From Erythrocercus mccallii (Eukaryota; Chordata; Aves; Passeriformes; Dicruridae): a DNA stretch of 64,000 bases. The stretch lies in contig VZRG01000269.1 of assembly GCA_013397435.1 (NCBI GenBank), positions 1-64,000 of the forward strand, read 5' to 3'. The notes below the pieces were generated by a model. That model ran no database searches and had not been told where the DNA came from. It was given only the letters and a program-made list of their open reading frames with translations. Made by a program: the position numbers and the translations under genes. Of the stretch, positions 35,601-46,844 are shown in pieces (the first letter of the stretch is position 1; each line of letters opens with the position of its first letter).

Positions 35601-38362
35601 GTGGGTGGACTCTTAAGTTTGGTGCTGGCTACTGTTTCTGGAGGTCTCTCCATGCTTTATTGCTCACAGCACCAATGCTCTCATGGCACAGCCAGTGGCT
35701 GGGCTCTGTCTGTGTTTCCGCTTGGCTTGCTGTCCTGCAGTGCTGACTTTGCCTGCCAACATTTCAGCAGCCTTAGTTCTCTGATGGCTGCTGCCCTCCT
35801 GCTTCCACTGGTGCTGTGCTGCCCACCCAGCCATTTTTGATGCCCAGACATCCTTGTGGGCTGGCCAGGCTCTCTGTAGAGAGCCCTGTCAGTCTGTGAC
35901 CCAGGGTATCACAAAGGTTTAGGCCAGCCAGTCTTCTCCAGCAGACTCTGAAAATGGGTCTTTGTTCCCCTCCCTCTCAGCCAAAGGCCCACTACAGCTT
36001 GGAGCAGCAAGGATGAGTTTTGAGGCTGACCTTGTAACAACAGGGTCATGTCCTCAGTAATGCTGTCTGGCAAACTCTACACCCCCTTCTTTCCAGTCTG
36101 CCCCCCTGCCTGTCTCAGTGTTCCTGCCTTGCCCCTTTTTCATATCCCTTCGCTCACCTAAGGTATCACTTTTTCTTTTTTTTGGTGGAGAGGACGGTGG
36201 TGCCTCTAAGACATGATCATGAAGTAGTATCAACAGGCTCTAAAGCATAGAAAGAGCTGAGGAAAAGCTGCAGAACTCCCATGAGGGGGTATGCTTTGTG
36301 CTTTCCATCCCAAGACATGTTTGCTTAGACCTAGGTACTGAGATGGTAGTCATCATTTTGGTTTGATTGTCCCTGGGGCAGAATGTATGGCAGGCTGAGC
36401 TACCCATTATGATTGCTTTCTCTCTAGCTAGCCAGACTGTTCCTAAGTATTCTTGATTTAATCCCTGCCCAAAATACTTCTGCCTATCTGTGGCTCCAGC
36501 AGCTCCTGCTTGTTATACCCTGAGGAAAGCGCTCTCCACTTGACTGCCCTTGCCTTTGCCTGCCGTATGGGGAGGCGGTGCAGGATGTTGTTGGGGCTCA
36601 TGCTCTCCTTTTTTTTTTCTTGAGGGCTTTTCCATACATCTGTCAGAGTGTTTTGATTTTGTTTATGGACAACTAAAGTTTCAGGTAGCAGCAACACAAT
36701 TTTCGTAGTTAGTTGGTTGAACAGTTTTTTTTCTTTTTTATTGTAGGCAGGTCCATACCCCAGTAGCCCCAGGCTTTGGTAGAGGGGCTACCTGAGGAGT
36801 TTTGTGGTTGTTGACAAAAGGTCTGAGGCCACAGCTGCTTCAGACTCCTCCCAGGCAGCTTCAGAATGGTTTGGCCTTCCTTGGATATGGTGAAATTGCA
36901 GAGGTAGTAGCCAGAGGCTCCTCTGTGGAATCCACCCAAAAAATTTTGGCACTATTGGAGATGTTTTTCAGCTGGGGAGAAGAATAAGCGACTAGAAGTT
37001 CTCAATAAAGAGAGAGTTCAGCCTCCCTGGCTTGTTTGCTTTTGTCTTCTCTCTGGCTTGTGTTGGCTTCAGGTTTTGGAGAAGTGAATGGCCCTCCCCT
37101 GAACTGGACTCTTGCTGTTGGCAGGGTGCCGGCTCTCACAGGTGTGGGAGGAACAGAGCTGAGGTGCATAGGGCCAGGAGAAGCAGCAGTGGAGGACTTG
37201 GAGAGATAGATGGGAACTCTGTAGGGATAGGAGGATGATAGTTCCTGCAGCAGGGTACAAATCAGCTCAGCCCTACAATTCGAGGACAGTGGTTATTACA
37301 ATATGTTTTTATAAATTTTAATAGGAATAGGTAAGGGACATCAATGTGTTTAAAATCAAGTAAGCAACTACAAAAAAGGTGTTTAAAATTTATTTTTAAA
37401 TCTAGTCTTGGGGTTGTTGGTATTTACACGTCCAGTTGCCTGCCTGTACTGCCCCAGTTCAGGCCATCTAGGTACAACTTAGAGTAGCTGTGAAGTTTCT
37501 GCACTGACCCATTGCATGGGGGCATAAAGTTTGAAAGCATTGTGATCTCATGAGGGATCATTTTGTCTTCTGATGATCACGTCTTGAGTTTTTTACCTAA
37601 GCTCAACAAAATCCTTCACAGTGGGTATGGTGCCTAAGAGAGGGAAGGGAGTAGTTGAAAAAGATTACATCAAGTGGATGAAGTGTCTGAAAATTTGTGT
37701 ATATAGGTGCAAAGGAACTGACTTGATCCTTGCTCTTTCCAGTGCTAGGAAAGAGATTACAATCAGAAAGCAAGATAAGGCACAAAGCCCCTGTTTTCAC
37801 GTCTTCAAAAACTTTGGGTTCTCAAAGTGTTGTCAGGAAAAAAAGCCAGTTCCTGTGACAGTTGGGAGTAGGTTGGCACTTCTTTGCTCGCTGAAATCAC
37901 ACCATCTATATGAAAAAGAGTAAGAAATTTCTTCTTCCCCAGGCAAGTAAATTTGCTTTTGTTCCCATCAGCACTCTAGTTTGAAGTCTGGAAAATACTG
38001 AGGGAAGGGCTGGAAGTGTGAGACCTTTTCATGTTCATGGAACAGTAGATACCTAGACATGGGTATCTAACCCTTCCTCTGCTTTTTTTTATCTTATGTG
38101 TTATATGAGGCGCCAGAAATAGGAAGTAAGTGCTTTTTTCTCTTGAAAAGTAGATGTTGATCAAATAAGTGACTGCTGGTTTAAGGTATCTCACATTGTC
38201 CAAAACTTGCCAACCTTGGTTTGTTGCAGCTGCTGGCACTGCCCTGAGACTTAGCTTCTAATAGTTATGTTAAAAATAAGTCAATTTGGTATATATGCAG
38301 TGAGAAGTTTATCATGTTATTAATATAAAATGTGCCCCTAGAATGGTACCTACTAGATAAGA
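32628..38362. other. Unique non-coding DNA, no gene seen
   Basis: Open frames at 35103-35840 (plus) lie in a GC-richer, pyrimidine-rich patch and show no domain. A CR1-tail-like phrase at 35262-35320 is too weak to call. No RNA gene. Confidence 0.5.
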
Positions 38363-38640
38363 TCCAGCAATGACTAACAAGTTGGGAAGGAGAGGAGGCA
38401 TGGGCAGAAATAGATGTGGAGGTTGGGGAGGGTATTCGAAGAAGGATGTAAAGACAATTATTATAAAAGAGAATAGGTTGGGTGAAGGCAAAGAGAAGAA
38501 TTCTCAAAAAGTAAAAATGAGGAAAATAATGTTGAAACCAAAGAAGAGTAAAAGGCAATAAAGAGTAAGACCAGAGATGGAAGCTGGAATAAAGAGCTTT
38601 GTCTAAGTAAGAAGAAGAAGAAAACTATATATGGAAGAAG
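38363..38640. repeat. Purine-rich low-complexity stretch
   Basis: Nearly 280 bases in which the plus strand is dominated by A and G (GGGAAGGAGAGGAGG, AAGAAGAAGAAGAAAA and similar). The mirror ORF on minus is leucine/phenylalanine/serine-rich as a result. There is no clean tandem unit. Confidence 0.55.
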
Positions 38641-38984
38641 TAAGCCTGGCATCTGAGCACCAAGCTCATGAAAAAGACAGAATCAGTACTTGCAAAAGAT
38701 CTCATAGTCACAGGAGATGAATTAAACATGGCCCCAAAAGTGCCAGAATCCCTAGGCAGTGTAGAAAATGAGTCTGCAAAAGAATTCCTGAGCTCCAAAT
38801 GAGCATGGTGGCCAGACTCGTAGGTCCCCTGACATTGACGTCTTGTCTTTGCTTTTGTGTGGGAAGTGCTCAGCACACCTGGGCAACTGTTGTACAAATA
38901 AACAAGGCAGAGGAGAAGGTAAAGTAGGCAAGGTAGGAAGAAAGAATGCATGCACAAGAGAAAGAAGCACATTTCTATTTTTGA

Positions 38985-39140
38985 AGGGCAGAATTGTTTT
39001 ATGGGGAAGACACCAGGGTTTCACTATCAGATTGGCTGGATTTTATTGCTGCCTCTGCCACAGACTAGCACTGTGACTCCATGTAAGTCCCTTCACCTCT
39101 CTCTGGCACATTTTTTTCATTTGTGCTTTTGGATTATGAC
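38985..39140 (+). mobile_element. MIR SINE, forward
   Basis: One of the clearest MIR copies in the window: CAGGGTTTCACTATCAGATTGG, TTGCTGCCTCTGCCACAGACTAGCACTGTGACTCCATGTAAGTCCCTTCACCTCTCT, and CATTTTTTTCATTTGTGCTTTTGGATTATGA in the order of the MIR consensus (right-hand core, CTCTGCCACTTACTAGCTGTGTGACC, CTTAACCTCTCTG, CATCTGTAAAATGGGGATAAT). It is an ancient insertion, non-autonomous and inactive. Confidence 0.7.
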
Positions 39141-39197
39141 AAACACATGCTCCAAGCACAGGTTAAATATTCACAGCCCTTCTCCTCCTTCAACTTG

Positions 39198-39300
39198 CTG
39201 TTATTATTATCATCATCATCATCATCTTTTACAGGTGAGACAGTAATGTGTCCTAGTCTTCAGTGCAAAACGTGGGCAGAGAAGCAAGTGTCTGCACTCT
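39198..39300 (-). mobile_element. MIR-like fragment, reverse, with ATC microsatellite
   Basis: TTATTATTATCATCATCATC leads into ATCTTTTACAGGTGAGACAG, the reverse complement of the MIR end (CTCATCTGTAAAATGGGGATAATAATA). The ATC trinucleotides appear to be an expansion within the element's ATTATTATC segment. It lies about 60 bases from a forward MIR, forming an inverted pair. The CAG|GTGAGA inside is a SINE sequence, not good evidence of a splice site. Confidence 0.5.
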
Positions 39301-39409
39301 TAGCCCCTTCCCATTCCCTCTTGCCATTAGATCTCAGAATCCTGAATTTACCTGGAGGGCAGCAGTGCTGAAGGCAAGGAGGGGGCAGCCCACCTAGGCT
39401 GTCTGCAGG

Positions 39410-39620
39410 GCCTTACTCAGCTAAAGCTGCTGACAGCTATACTGCTATTTATTTATTTGGCTGCTGAGGACAGAAACAGCAGGAGATAATCATAAGAAAA
39501 TCATAAAAAAGAGGGAAAACCAGCAGATAATATTCTGCAGAGGGATTTAACGGGGTGAAAAATTGTCTCTTGCCGAACTGTCTATGACTCTAAATGCTGT
39601 CTCCGAGATCTTCACTCTTC
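39410..39620. promoter_or_regulatory. Weak candidate conserved non-coding block
   Basis: Contains GATA-type sites (AGATAATCATAAG, CAGATAATATTCTG) and retained CpGs in AACGGGG, GCCGAACTG and TCCGAGATC. The phrase GCAGATAATATTCTGC is an inverted repeat of five bases around six. It looks regulatory in composition, but evidence is thin. Confidence 0.2.
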
Positions 39621-42600
39621 CTCCTCAACAGAGGCTTAAGGAAAGCAACAGGAAAGGCTCTAAGCCAGTGTCTGGGGGTTTTGAAAATATGACAGGCAGG
39701 AGCCTGGGTTTTTCTCATCAGCATCTTTCAGTGGCATGGATGCAATCAGTCATTCCGTCTGTTTCTCTCTGAACAAGACCATTCCCTCCTCCTGCCACAG
39801 TGAGTTGAGGGGAAGACACTTGGAAAATGCCACTCTACTTCCTATACCCTAGTCTTTGAATTGAGATGAATTTTTTCCTTTGCTGCAAGAGCATGGTCAA
39901 ATAGCTGGGAAGGCTGCAGGTAGCTTCCTGCTGCTGCTTTAGGAGGCAGGAGTTTCAAAACTAACTGTGCTCTTGTGGTGACTGTATGGCATCGGCAAGG
40001 TGGGACCTGTTTGTACAGAAGTGGTGGCTGAGATTTAATTCAAATGAGGCAGATCCCTTCTGCTGAAATCATCTTTGTCAGATTCCCCCAGCTATGCTGA
40101 AAGCTCCCTCTCAACAAGAAGATGGGTGGAAGCTTGGGAAGTGTTCCTGTGATGCTCTTGTGCTATTGTGGTGTCATAGTGTGATGTGAACTTTATGGCT
40201 TGTTGAGGTATGAGGACAGGGTAGGACAGCTGTCTGGGTCTGGCTAAGATAGGAAGAGTCCAGCTCATTCTGTAGGATTGACTGTAGAGACTCAAAAAGA
40301 AAAAAAAAACCACCCCAACTTTTTGTTTTACTTTCCAATACAAACTGTATGCCAGACTTGGAGAGTCTGTAGCAGAGTCTCATCTCTGCTAGAGGCTTCA
40401 AGTTTGATTTTGAGGAATTCATTGAGTCTTGCTTTCCTCTTTCCAATGAGCACAGTCATTCTTGCCTGTCAGGAAGGCTGGTGAATAGAAATTCATATGC
40501 AAGGTGCCCAGGTAGGATGTTGCTGATGGATTTAAGTGTCTAGAGTTCCTGGGGAACAACCACAGATGTAAAAATACTCTGAGCTTCCATTTGGCAGCTC
40601 CCTCTCCTTACAAGGTTCTTTCTTACATGCTGTTATTTCCTCTGTATGTCCCAAGCAGTGATATTTTTCTTAACAGCCTTAATTGATCTGTTGGAATATA
40701 GGAGATCACACATCAAGCTGAGCATTGTGTGTCAGTCCTGAACCAATTTACTGTTTCTTTTACTCTATAATTTTTCTGTCTCTTCTTTTTCCAAGGAAAA
40801 CCTAATGTAAATGCAAAGGGCTTGACTGCTGTAAGGCAGTCAAGTGCTGAGAGGAAGATTCTTTTCTGAGCAACAGTGAAGAGGAGGCAGCACCTCCATA
40901 GGACAAACGCCACAGATATATCAGAAAGCTGTTAGGGGCTGAATTTAATTTAAACCCTGCATGCAAATGACCTTCCTCTCTGAGAATGTGTTCACTTGGA
41001 AATAAGTTGGCCCAGTTACCATGGTTTAGCTCATTCGATGTGGTATATCTGTTCCCCAGCAGAATGTTCTTGCAGTTGAATGAACATAGGTGCAGGTTCC
41101 TTTGTCTCTTTGTGGGGGGAAGAGCTGAGATTTAATTTAAACAAAGGTGTGTTTTTCAACCAGGGATTAAAGCACTCCATTGAGGTCTACTTCATTGAAG
41201 TAGCACTTTATTCAGCAAAACATGAGTGTGGAGACTCTTTATATAAATCACAGCCCCCTGGTGTTAAGAACTTGTTTTGGACATGGGGATGGCAGGGACA
41301 TGCAGCAGTGCAGCATCTCCTGACTTCTGAATGCATGTGAATAGGGAGGGGAAGCAAGCTGTAGGATTTTTGAATGATCCTTGTAGTCCTGCCTGAGGCT
41401 GGCATGCAGCTCTCAGGCAGCCATCAGGTACAAGGGCTCCATCCTCCTGTCTTGGACAAGGCAGTTCATCAGGTTGCAGGCAAAGAGACTTAGTAAGGAC
41501 AGACTGAAAACATCCCCTTCAAGAAGATTTGAAATCTGAGGTCTCGATCTTCCAGCCATTCGACTGTTCCCATATGCCTGGTAGGAAGAAGATGGTACAG
41601 CAGTGTGTTTCCAAACAGAAGCCAGTTAACTCTCAACTGGAACACAAGGTTAGGGTCCATCCTGCCTAAAAATGTTGAGCTGTTTGCAGTCCATATCTTT
41701 TTGTAAAGATGGAAATTATTCTCTCAGTCATAATTACTCTGTAAACGAACTAGATAGGATGTAACTGAGAGAAAACTTTTCTTCTCACGCCTATGGCGAC
41801 TCAGTTAATTTTGGTATCTTTGATCAAGCAATTCAGTGACAAAGCTATTGAGAAAAATGACATTCTTTCACTGAGATATTTTGCATGGACTGTGCAGCAT
41901 CTCCAAACCCAGTGTGTGCCAGCAACACACTCAAACAAGCAATTCTCAGCTTTTTCCCAGACAACTGTGCTGCCTTTATACAGTTTGGGGAAACACAGAA
42001 AAAACTCTGTTCAAAGTCCTGAAGTGTTGACCAGCAGGAAATTCACTGCTGATAGACTCTTTTGGCAGCGAAAAACATCATAAATTACCCCAAATAACCT
42101 GCATTTCAAAAACATTATTTGCAGAATTATAAAAGAGAGGGCAGACCAGGACAATAAGATCCCAGGAAGTCCTGAAGGAAACTTGTAGAAATGCTGCTGC
42201 CAAACCCCCTTGGAGGTGACAGTGTGACCTGTTGTTGCTGGGAGGCCTTGTTCTGGCCAGTCTTTGTACCCCAAACATGCTCTGGCATCACTCTTTGCAG
42301 GGACAAACAGAAAAGGACGGGGGGGTTGCAGCGGGCTTGGGAACACTTGCTGTTTACATGGAAACAGCGGTGTTCAGATCAGGAAGTATAGGGCCACCAT
42401 ATGGCTGCTTTCCCAATAGCCTTCTCTGACAATAAGTGCCTCTGTCCTGCCATTGCCCCCTTGTTACAGCATCTTGGGTGTGCTAGCAGAACGCTTTTTG
42501 AGCTGCTGAATTGCGGTCACAGTGTCAGTATACTGTCGGTGTAGGGGGCACGGTAGGTTTTTGTGACAGGGCCAGAGCAACCCCATCTCGTTGGAGTCTT

Positions 42601-42925
42601 TCCAGCTGTGCTGAGACCATGCTCTTCAAGGGCACCACTGCTTGTTTTGCCAGTGCCACGTGCCAGCGTGGGGAAGGCACAGAGAGTTTGTTTGTGGAGT
42701 TATTTCACCTTCACCAATCCCCTAAGATAGACTTCCGTCCCTGCTGCCTGTTTTCCCCACCGCTTGCTGGCCTGCTCCTGGGGCTCAGCTGGAGGGAGCT
42801 CTTTGGGAGGGCAGTTGTGGGATGTGCCTGCCTGCAGCAGGACAAAGGGCAGGCACTGGGAATGGCTTGAGACTACAGATCAGCCACAAAAAAGTGAAGG
42901 CAGCAAGCTATGGCAGGAATTGTAA
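39621..42925. other. Unique non-coding DNA, no gene seen
   Basis: Contains a small hairpin at 40821-40844 and short unrecognised frames. No named repeats, RNA genes or exon candidates that I can support. Confidence 0.5.
40821..40844. repeat. Perfect 9-base stem inverted repeat
   Basis: CTTGACTGC, six-base spacer TGTAAG, then GCAGTCAAG. It could form a small hairpin in RNA or DNA. The stem does not extend further, so it is too short for a microRNA precursor. Confidence 0.6.
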
Positions 42926-43065
42926 GGGCTTATCGCTTTCCACTTTATTTTCATGTGGGAGGGTAAATATAAGCTGCTGCTGACAGGGCTTCCATTTTGA
43001 TTTGAGCCAAATGAAAATGAATACTTTTTAATGGAGAATTTTCTTGACTGGGTTAACAACCCCCT
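42926..43065. promoter_or_regulatory. Candidate conserved non-coding block
   Basis: An AT-rich segment with even, information-dense composition and few repeats. It includes GGCTTATCGC, CTGCTGACAGGGC (TALE-type TGACAG) and AAATGAAAATGAATAC. The look resembles vertebrate non-coding conserved elements, but I have no alignment. Confidence 0.2.
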
Positions 43066-44030
43066 CCTAGTTCTCTGCTCTTAGCACCAAGCTGTCACCC
43101 ATTAGTCCCTTCATCTCTGTCTCACCCTCATCACCAGTGTGACCCATGTTATCAGACGTCTGTTGAGAGAGCCTGGTTTGCAGTCAGTCACTGTCCAGGC
43201 AGGCCAAGCGTCTGCAGCTCCTGCCATGTCAGGCTTTCAAACTGCCATTTCCATCCCTCAAAATTTCTAATCAGTGCAAGGCACCAAGCAGTGCAAGTCG
43301 CTTCAGAAAACTGCCTTTTTGGTGATTCCTCCATGTTTGCACAGAGATCCTCAGACACTGCTAGCAAGAAAATACAGATGTGGCTCTCCACTGTATGGAA
43401 TCATTTTTTTGCCTATACCATCTGGCTTTTTGTGTCAAACACATATGTAGTGAGTGTGACAGTGATAGTCATGAGGAAAAGGATTTCCTCATTAAGGGGC
43501 AGAAAGCAGAAAGGAGGCAGGATCCAGAATGCCTGTGAATTTTCAAAGCCATCAAATCCATTTGGGATGGAGGAACAGTGTGTTTGAGTTTGTCAGAGCA
43601 GGGCTGTCGCAGGGATCAGAGGCTGTCCTTGGTGGCCTGTCACTGGTGAGTGATTACTGCTTTCTCTCACCTGTGTCCCAAACTTCATCTCTCATGGCTG
43701 ATGCTTTCCCCTCTCTGTATTCCCTTCACACGCCAGCACTCAGCCAGCTAGCAGAGAGGCAGAGAGTGAGCGCAAGAGCTGGCAGGGAGTCAATATATTT
43801 CAGTGTTTTATTACTACAGAGCTGAAGTAGCATTTAGTTGGTTAGGCTTTGCGCAGAGTGAGCAGTCTAAGTGACTCAGATATCGGGGCCAACAATTAAA
43901 GGCACAACAAAAAATCCATGGATTAATTAGCAGGTCAATGGTGGTTGAGTAGTTATTGCTAAATTACAAGGTTTGCATGTAAGAGACAGGATTGATCACT
44001 GGTGTCTGCTGGCTCCTCTGGCTGTGTGTT
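43066..44030. other. Unique non-coding DNA, no gene seen
   Basis: Two open frames on plus (43291-43587 and 43529-43825) have no recognisable domain. No RNA gene or repeat that I can name. Confidence 0.5.
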
Positions 44031-44038
44031 AGAGATGT

Positions 44039-44056
44039 GGGTTGGGGAGGGGTGGG
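44039..44056 (+). other. G-quadruplex-forming motif
   Basis: GGGTTGGGGAGGGGTGGG: four runs of at least three G with loops of one to two bases. More G runs follow at 44068-44095. The pattern predicts a stable quadruplex on the plus strand. Confidence 0.6.
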
Positions 44057-44435
44057 ATGACAGTGAAGGGGGGTCAGAAAGGTAGGGGAGGGGACTGCCA
44101 AAAGTTTGTCACTCCCCTACCACAAGGACGCACATTACACTTGTTTAACAGAGGTTCAAAATAAATTGATACCATCTGGCAGGCAGGTCTGCTCTTGCTG
44201 CAGCTCTATGAGGCCTTAGGGGACTGGCAAGGGGATGGGAGAGGGGGAAGACCCAGGGAGTGGAATAACATGGTGAGCATCCATTGAGGTATCCCCTTGC
44301 AGCAGCAGAGAAAAGGGTCTTTCTGGAGTGGTATCATGTCCAATGACATAGTTTTGAACAAAGGCTGAAAGGGCATCGAGACATGCACACACTCCCTACT
44401 CTGTCATGAAATACTGGAACATTTTGTAGAAAAAG

Positions 44436-44478
44436 GTGTGTGTGTATATATATATATATATATGTACACACACACACA
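44436..44478. repeat. Self-complementary (GT)n(TA)n(CA)n microsatellite
   Basis: A GT run, then a TA run, then GTACACACACACACA on the same strand. The GT and CA arms are complementary across the TA centre, so the tract is nearly palindromic. It could extrude as a cruciform or adopt Z-DNA. Confidence 0.8.
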
Positions 44479-44819
44479 AAACACCATTTCCACAGTGGAA
44501 CACAAGGATCTTGTAGACAGAGAAATGCAAGCAGTTTCTTTCCAGCAAGGAGAGTCTTGGGAAACAATCTTTTCCCTTTTGGGGTGCAGGAGATTTTGGA
44601 AAAGAGACAGAGTGTCTTTCCTGGTGTAGGACTGAAGGGAAAATACTATTTGCCCACTGCTGCTATAATTAGTAGCTCTGCAGTGATGACAGCTGGATTA
44701 GAAAGAAAAAACCTATCCCTGAGGTCTCCCACATAAATGCAAAGCAGGCAGTGACAGGGGAAAGAGAGAGAAAAGGAGAGGGATGTGGCCTGATGGATAC
44801 AGTACTGGGGGACTCCGCT

Positions 44820-45190
44820 CTCCCTGTGTTGGAAGCTCACCAGATTGCACTAATGTGCATAATAATCAAGCTGTCAGAGCCCTCGCTCCAGCTCTGCTCG
44901 GAGGCAGGCAGTGCCGAGAACATTTTATCTCGTTTCCGAATGACTTTTTATGCCCAGTAAAATGCTGTTTTCATATCAATTAATAATTCAGCTAATAACA
45001 CAATTAAGAAATCCGCCTTTTGCTGGGAGCCATTTGGAGGGGACGGCAGAGGAGGGGCAGACACGGCACTAGGGAGGCTTCGGGCTGATGCTGCTCTGGG
45101 CTTGCGGGTCGCTGTTCGCGTGTGGAGATACCCAGTAATTAAACGTGCACGTCAGGGAAGCCAAGAGTTACAGGTCCCGTGTCTCTCCAC
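44820..45190. promoter_or_regulatory. CpG-retaining, homeodomain-site-rich non-coding block
   Basis: About 18 CpGs occur in 44880-45190, well above the window's background. From 44850 the text holds CAGATTGCACTAATGTGC, a TALE-type CTGTCA at 44871-44876, AATAATCAAG, and a dense homeodomain cluster at 44974-45007 (ATCAATTAATAATTC, CTAATAACACAATTAAG). The mix of CpG retention and clustered TAAT cores is typical of developmental enhancers conserved among vertebrates. A MIR copy begins just downstream. There is no exon, and conservation remains to be shown. Confidence 0.4.
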
Positions 45191-45194
45191 GTGA

Positions 45195-45310
45195 CAGAGG
45201 CACGATGTAGCTGCTGGCAAATCACTTAACCGCTCTTTGAGCTTAAGTTCTCCTCAGAAAAGTAAGGCTTGTGCTACTTTTGTCATGTTCTGCAAAGGAA
45301 CATATCACTG
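45195..45310 (+). mobile_element. MIR SINE, forward
   Basis: GTAGCTGCTGGCAAATCACTTAACCGCTCTTTGAGCTTAAGTTCTCCTCAGAAAAGTAAGG follows the MIR core order (TAGCTGTGTGACCTTGGGCAAATCACTTAACCTCTCTGTGCCTCAGTTTCCTCATCTGTAAAATGG). This is among the best preserved MIR cores in the window. It directly abuts the CpG-rich block upstream. Confidence 0.7.
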
Positions 45311-46570
45311 AATGTTACAGTGCTGCTGCTGCACAGACCAGGTCTTACTTATGCAACAATATGTGCCATGCCAGGGCTTTGCAGAAAAAAATACCAAGGC
45401 TTAGTGGGTCAGCTGGGATTTGCTGTCTCCTGCATACCAGCAGAAATCTCAGTGCATTCAGAGACAGCTATTTTTATCCTGATTATGAGAGTCCAAGGAT
45501 GAGGCCTACTCTGTAGATCATATATTGGTTGAGAGTATGATTATGATTAATTTGAAAGTGATACAATTATACAGGTGCAAATCTCACTATGAGCAAAGTA
45601 ATCTCTTTTCAAATGTGCCATGAATGTATATTAATCTATTCTTCCTTTCTCCATACTGTGCAAGCCTGACTGCACCTCCTCTGGGGAATTCTGTAATAGT
45701 AGCTATATTCCATTACAGTTCCAGTAATGCAGTCCATGGTGGTAGATGAAGCTTGTATGGGATGTTTAAGTGCCAGTCTGTGCTATCCTGGACTGGTAGA
45801 ACCAAGCAAGGGAAAATGTAACACACAGTTTCTGAACATGAAAATGCTGATTTGACTTTGTTGATGAAAGGAGCCTCTTACTTTCTCAGGACCTGACGCT
45901 TGGCATGGTCAGTTTTCCCTCTTCTCTGGAAATTTGAGTTACTTCTCAGAGGCAGGCTAACTCTTGAGAATAAATAAATAATCTTTGTTTAGTTATTTAT
46001 TCCTTACAAAGATTTAGTCCTGGTTGATTGATTGCTGGTCCTGGCTATAGACCTATAAATCAGTGTTCAAAAAAGTGACACATCCTTGCTGCACTCTGTG
46101 TTCATGAAACTGCTATGAAAGAAAGACATAATAATGCTTTAGGCCTGTATAGCTTCTGCTCATCTTGCCTAAGAGCCCTCCCTTATGTCCTCCCTCTGAC
46201 TTCTTCAAGTGATGGATCTTTGAGGGACACATCTTTGGTTTTTGTCCTTGTGTTCCACACCAACATGCTTTGTTTTCAGGAAAATCTTGAAATGCAGGGA
46301 TGGCACCCACCTCAAGATCATCTCTTCCCTCCTTCCATCCCATGGCAGAGCCTACTTTGCCTTAGCCAAGACTACCAAGGCTTTCCATTGCAGCTGTAGT
46401 TAAGATAGTACATGAGAGAACCACAAGGCAGAGGGACTCAATCCATCCTTCCCTTAACAAGATCTTTTCTTGCTGCAGTTTCCTTTGGTAGACTTCAAGA
46501 CCTGCACCCTGCTGTTCACAGTCAGAATAATTTGTGCCTGTCCGTGTGGTTAATGTTGTTATGAAGCTTC
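45311..46570. other. Unique non-coding DNA, no gene seen
   Basis: AT-leaning sequence with short frames only. No recognised repeat, RNA gene or CpG cluster. Confidence 0.5.
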
Positions 46571-46601
46571 TTTCTCTCTCTCTCTCTTTTTTTTTTTTTT
46601 T
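46571..46601. repeat. (CT)n followed by T16 tract
   Basis: A pure pyrimidine stretch of 31 bases on plus, immediately followed by AATAG (AG at 46605-46606). Besides being a microsatellite it would make an acceptor-like pyrimidine tract for a plus-strand transcript. Confidence 0.75.
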
Positions 46602-46606
46602 AATAG

Positions 46607-46844
46607 AACAAGATGTTGATGAAAACACCTGCTCAGTTTTGCTTTTCTTGATGAATAATCTGTATAAAATTAAATGGCACCACAGACCAATTAGAGCAGG
46701 GAAGAGAGAGAATGGCCGTGCTAAGAGAGCTATCATAGATCACTCCTGTTTCTTAATATGTCAGGAATCTCCTAACAAGGTGCCAGGATGTGGGAATCAC
46801 CTGGGAAATAAAGATAAGCAGCATCTGTATGTTTCAGGGACGCC
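46607..46844. promoter_or_regulatory. Conserved-looking block between two acceptor-like sites
   Basis: Information-dense sequence with no repeats, open in one plus frame from 46534 to 46884, lying between the acceptor-like AG at 46606 and the recursive-splice-like site at 46880. Possible donor AAG|GTGCC at 46779 is weak. The translated frame has no domain that I recognise. It could be a non-coding conserved element, an unspliced exon of a long non-coding RNA, or neither. Confidence 0.25.

Noticed and set aside
39232..39240. CAG|GTGAGA as a second recursive splice site
   Set aside because: It lies inside a reverse MIR fragment with an ATC microsatellite, not a true pyrimidine tract, so the match is explained by the SINE.
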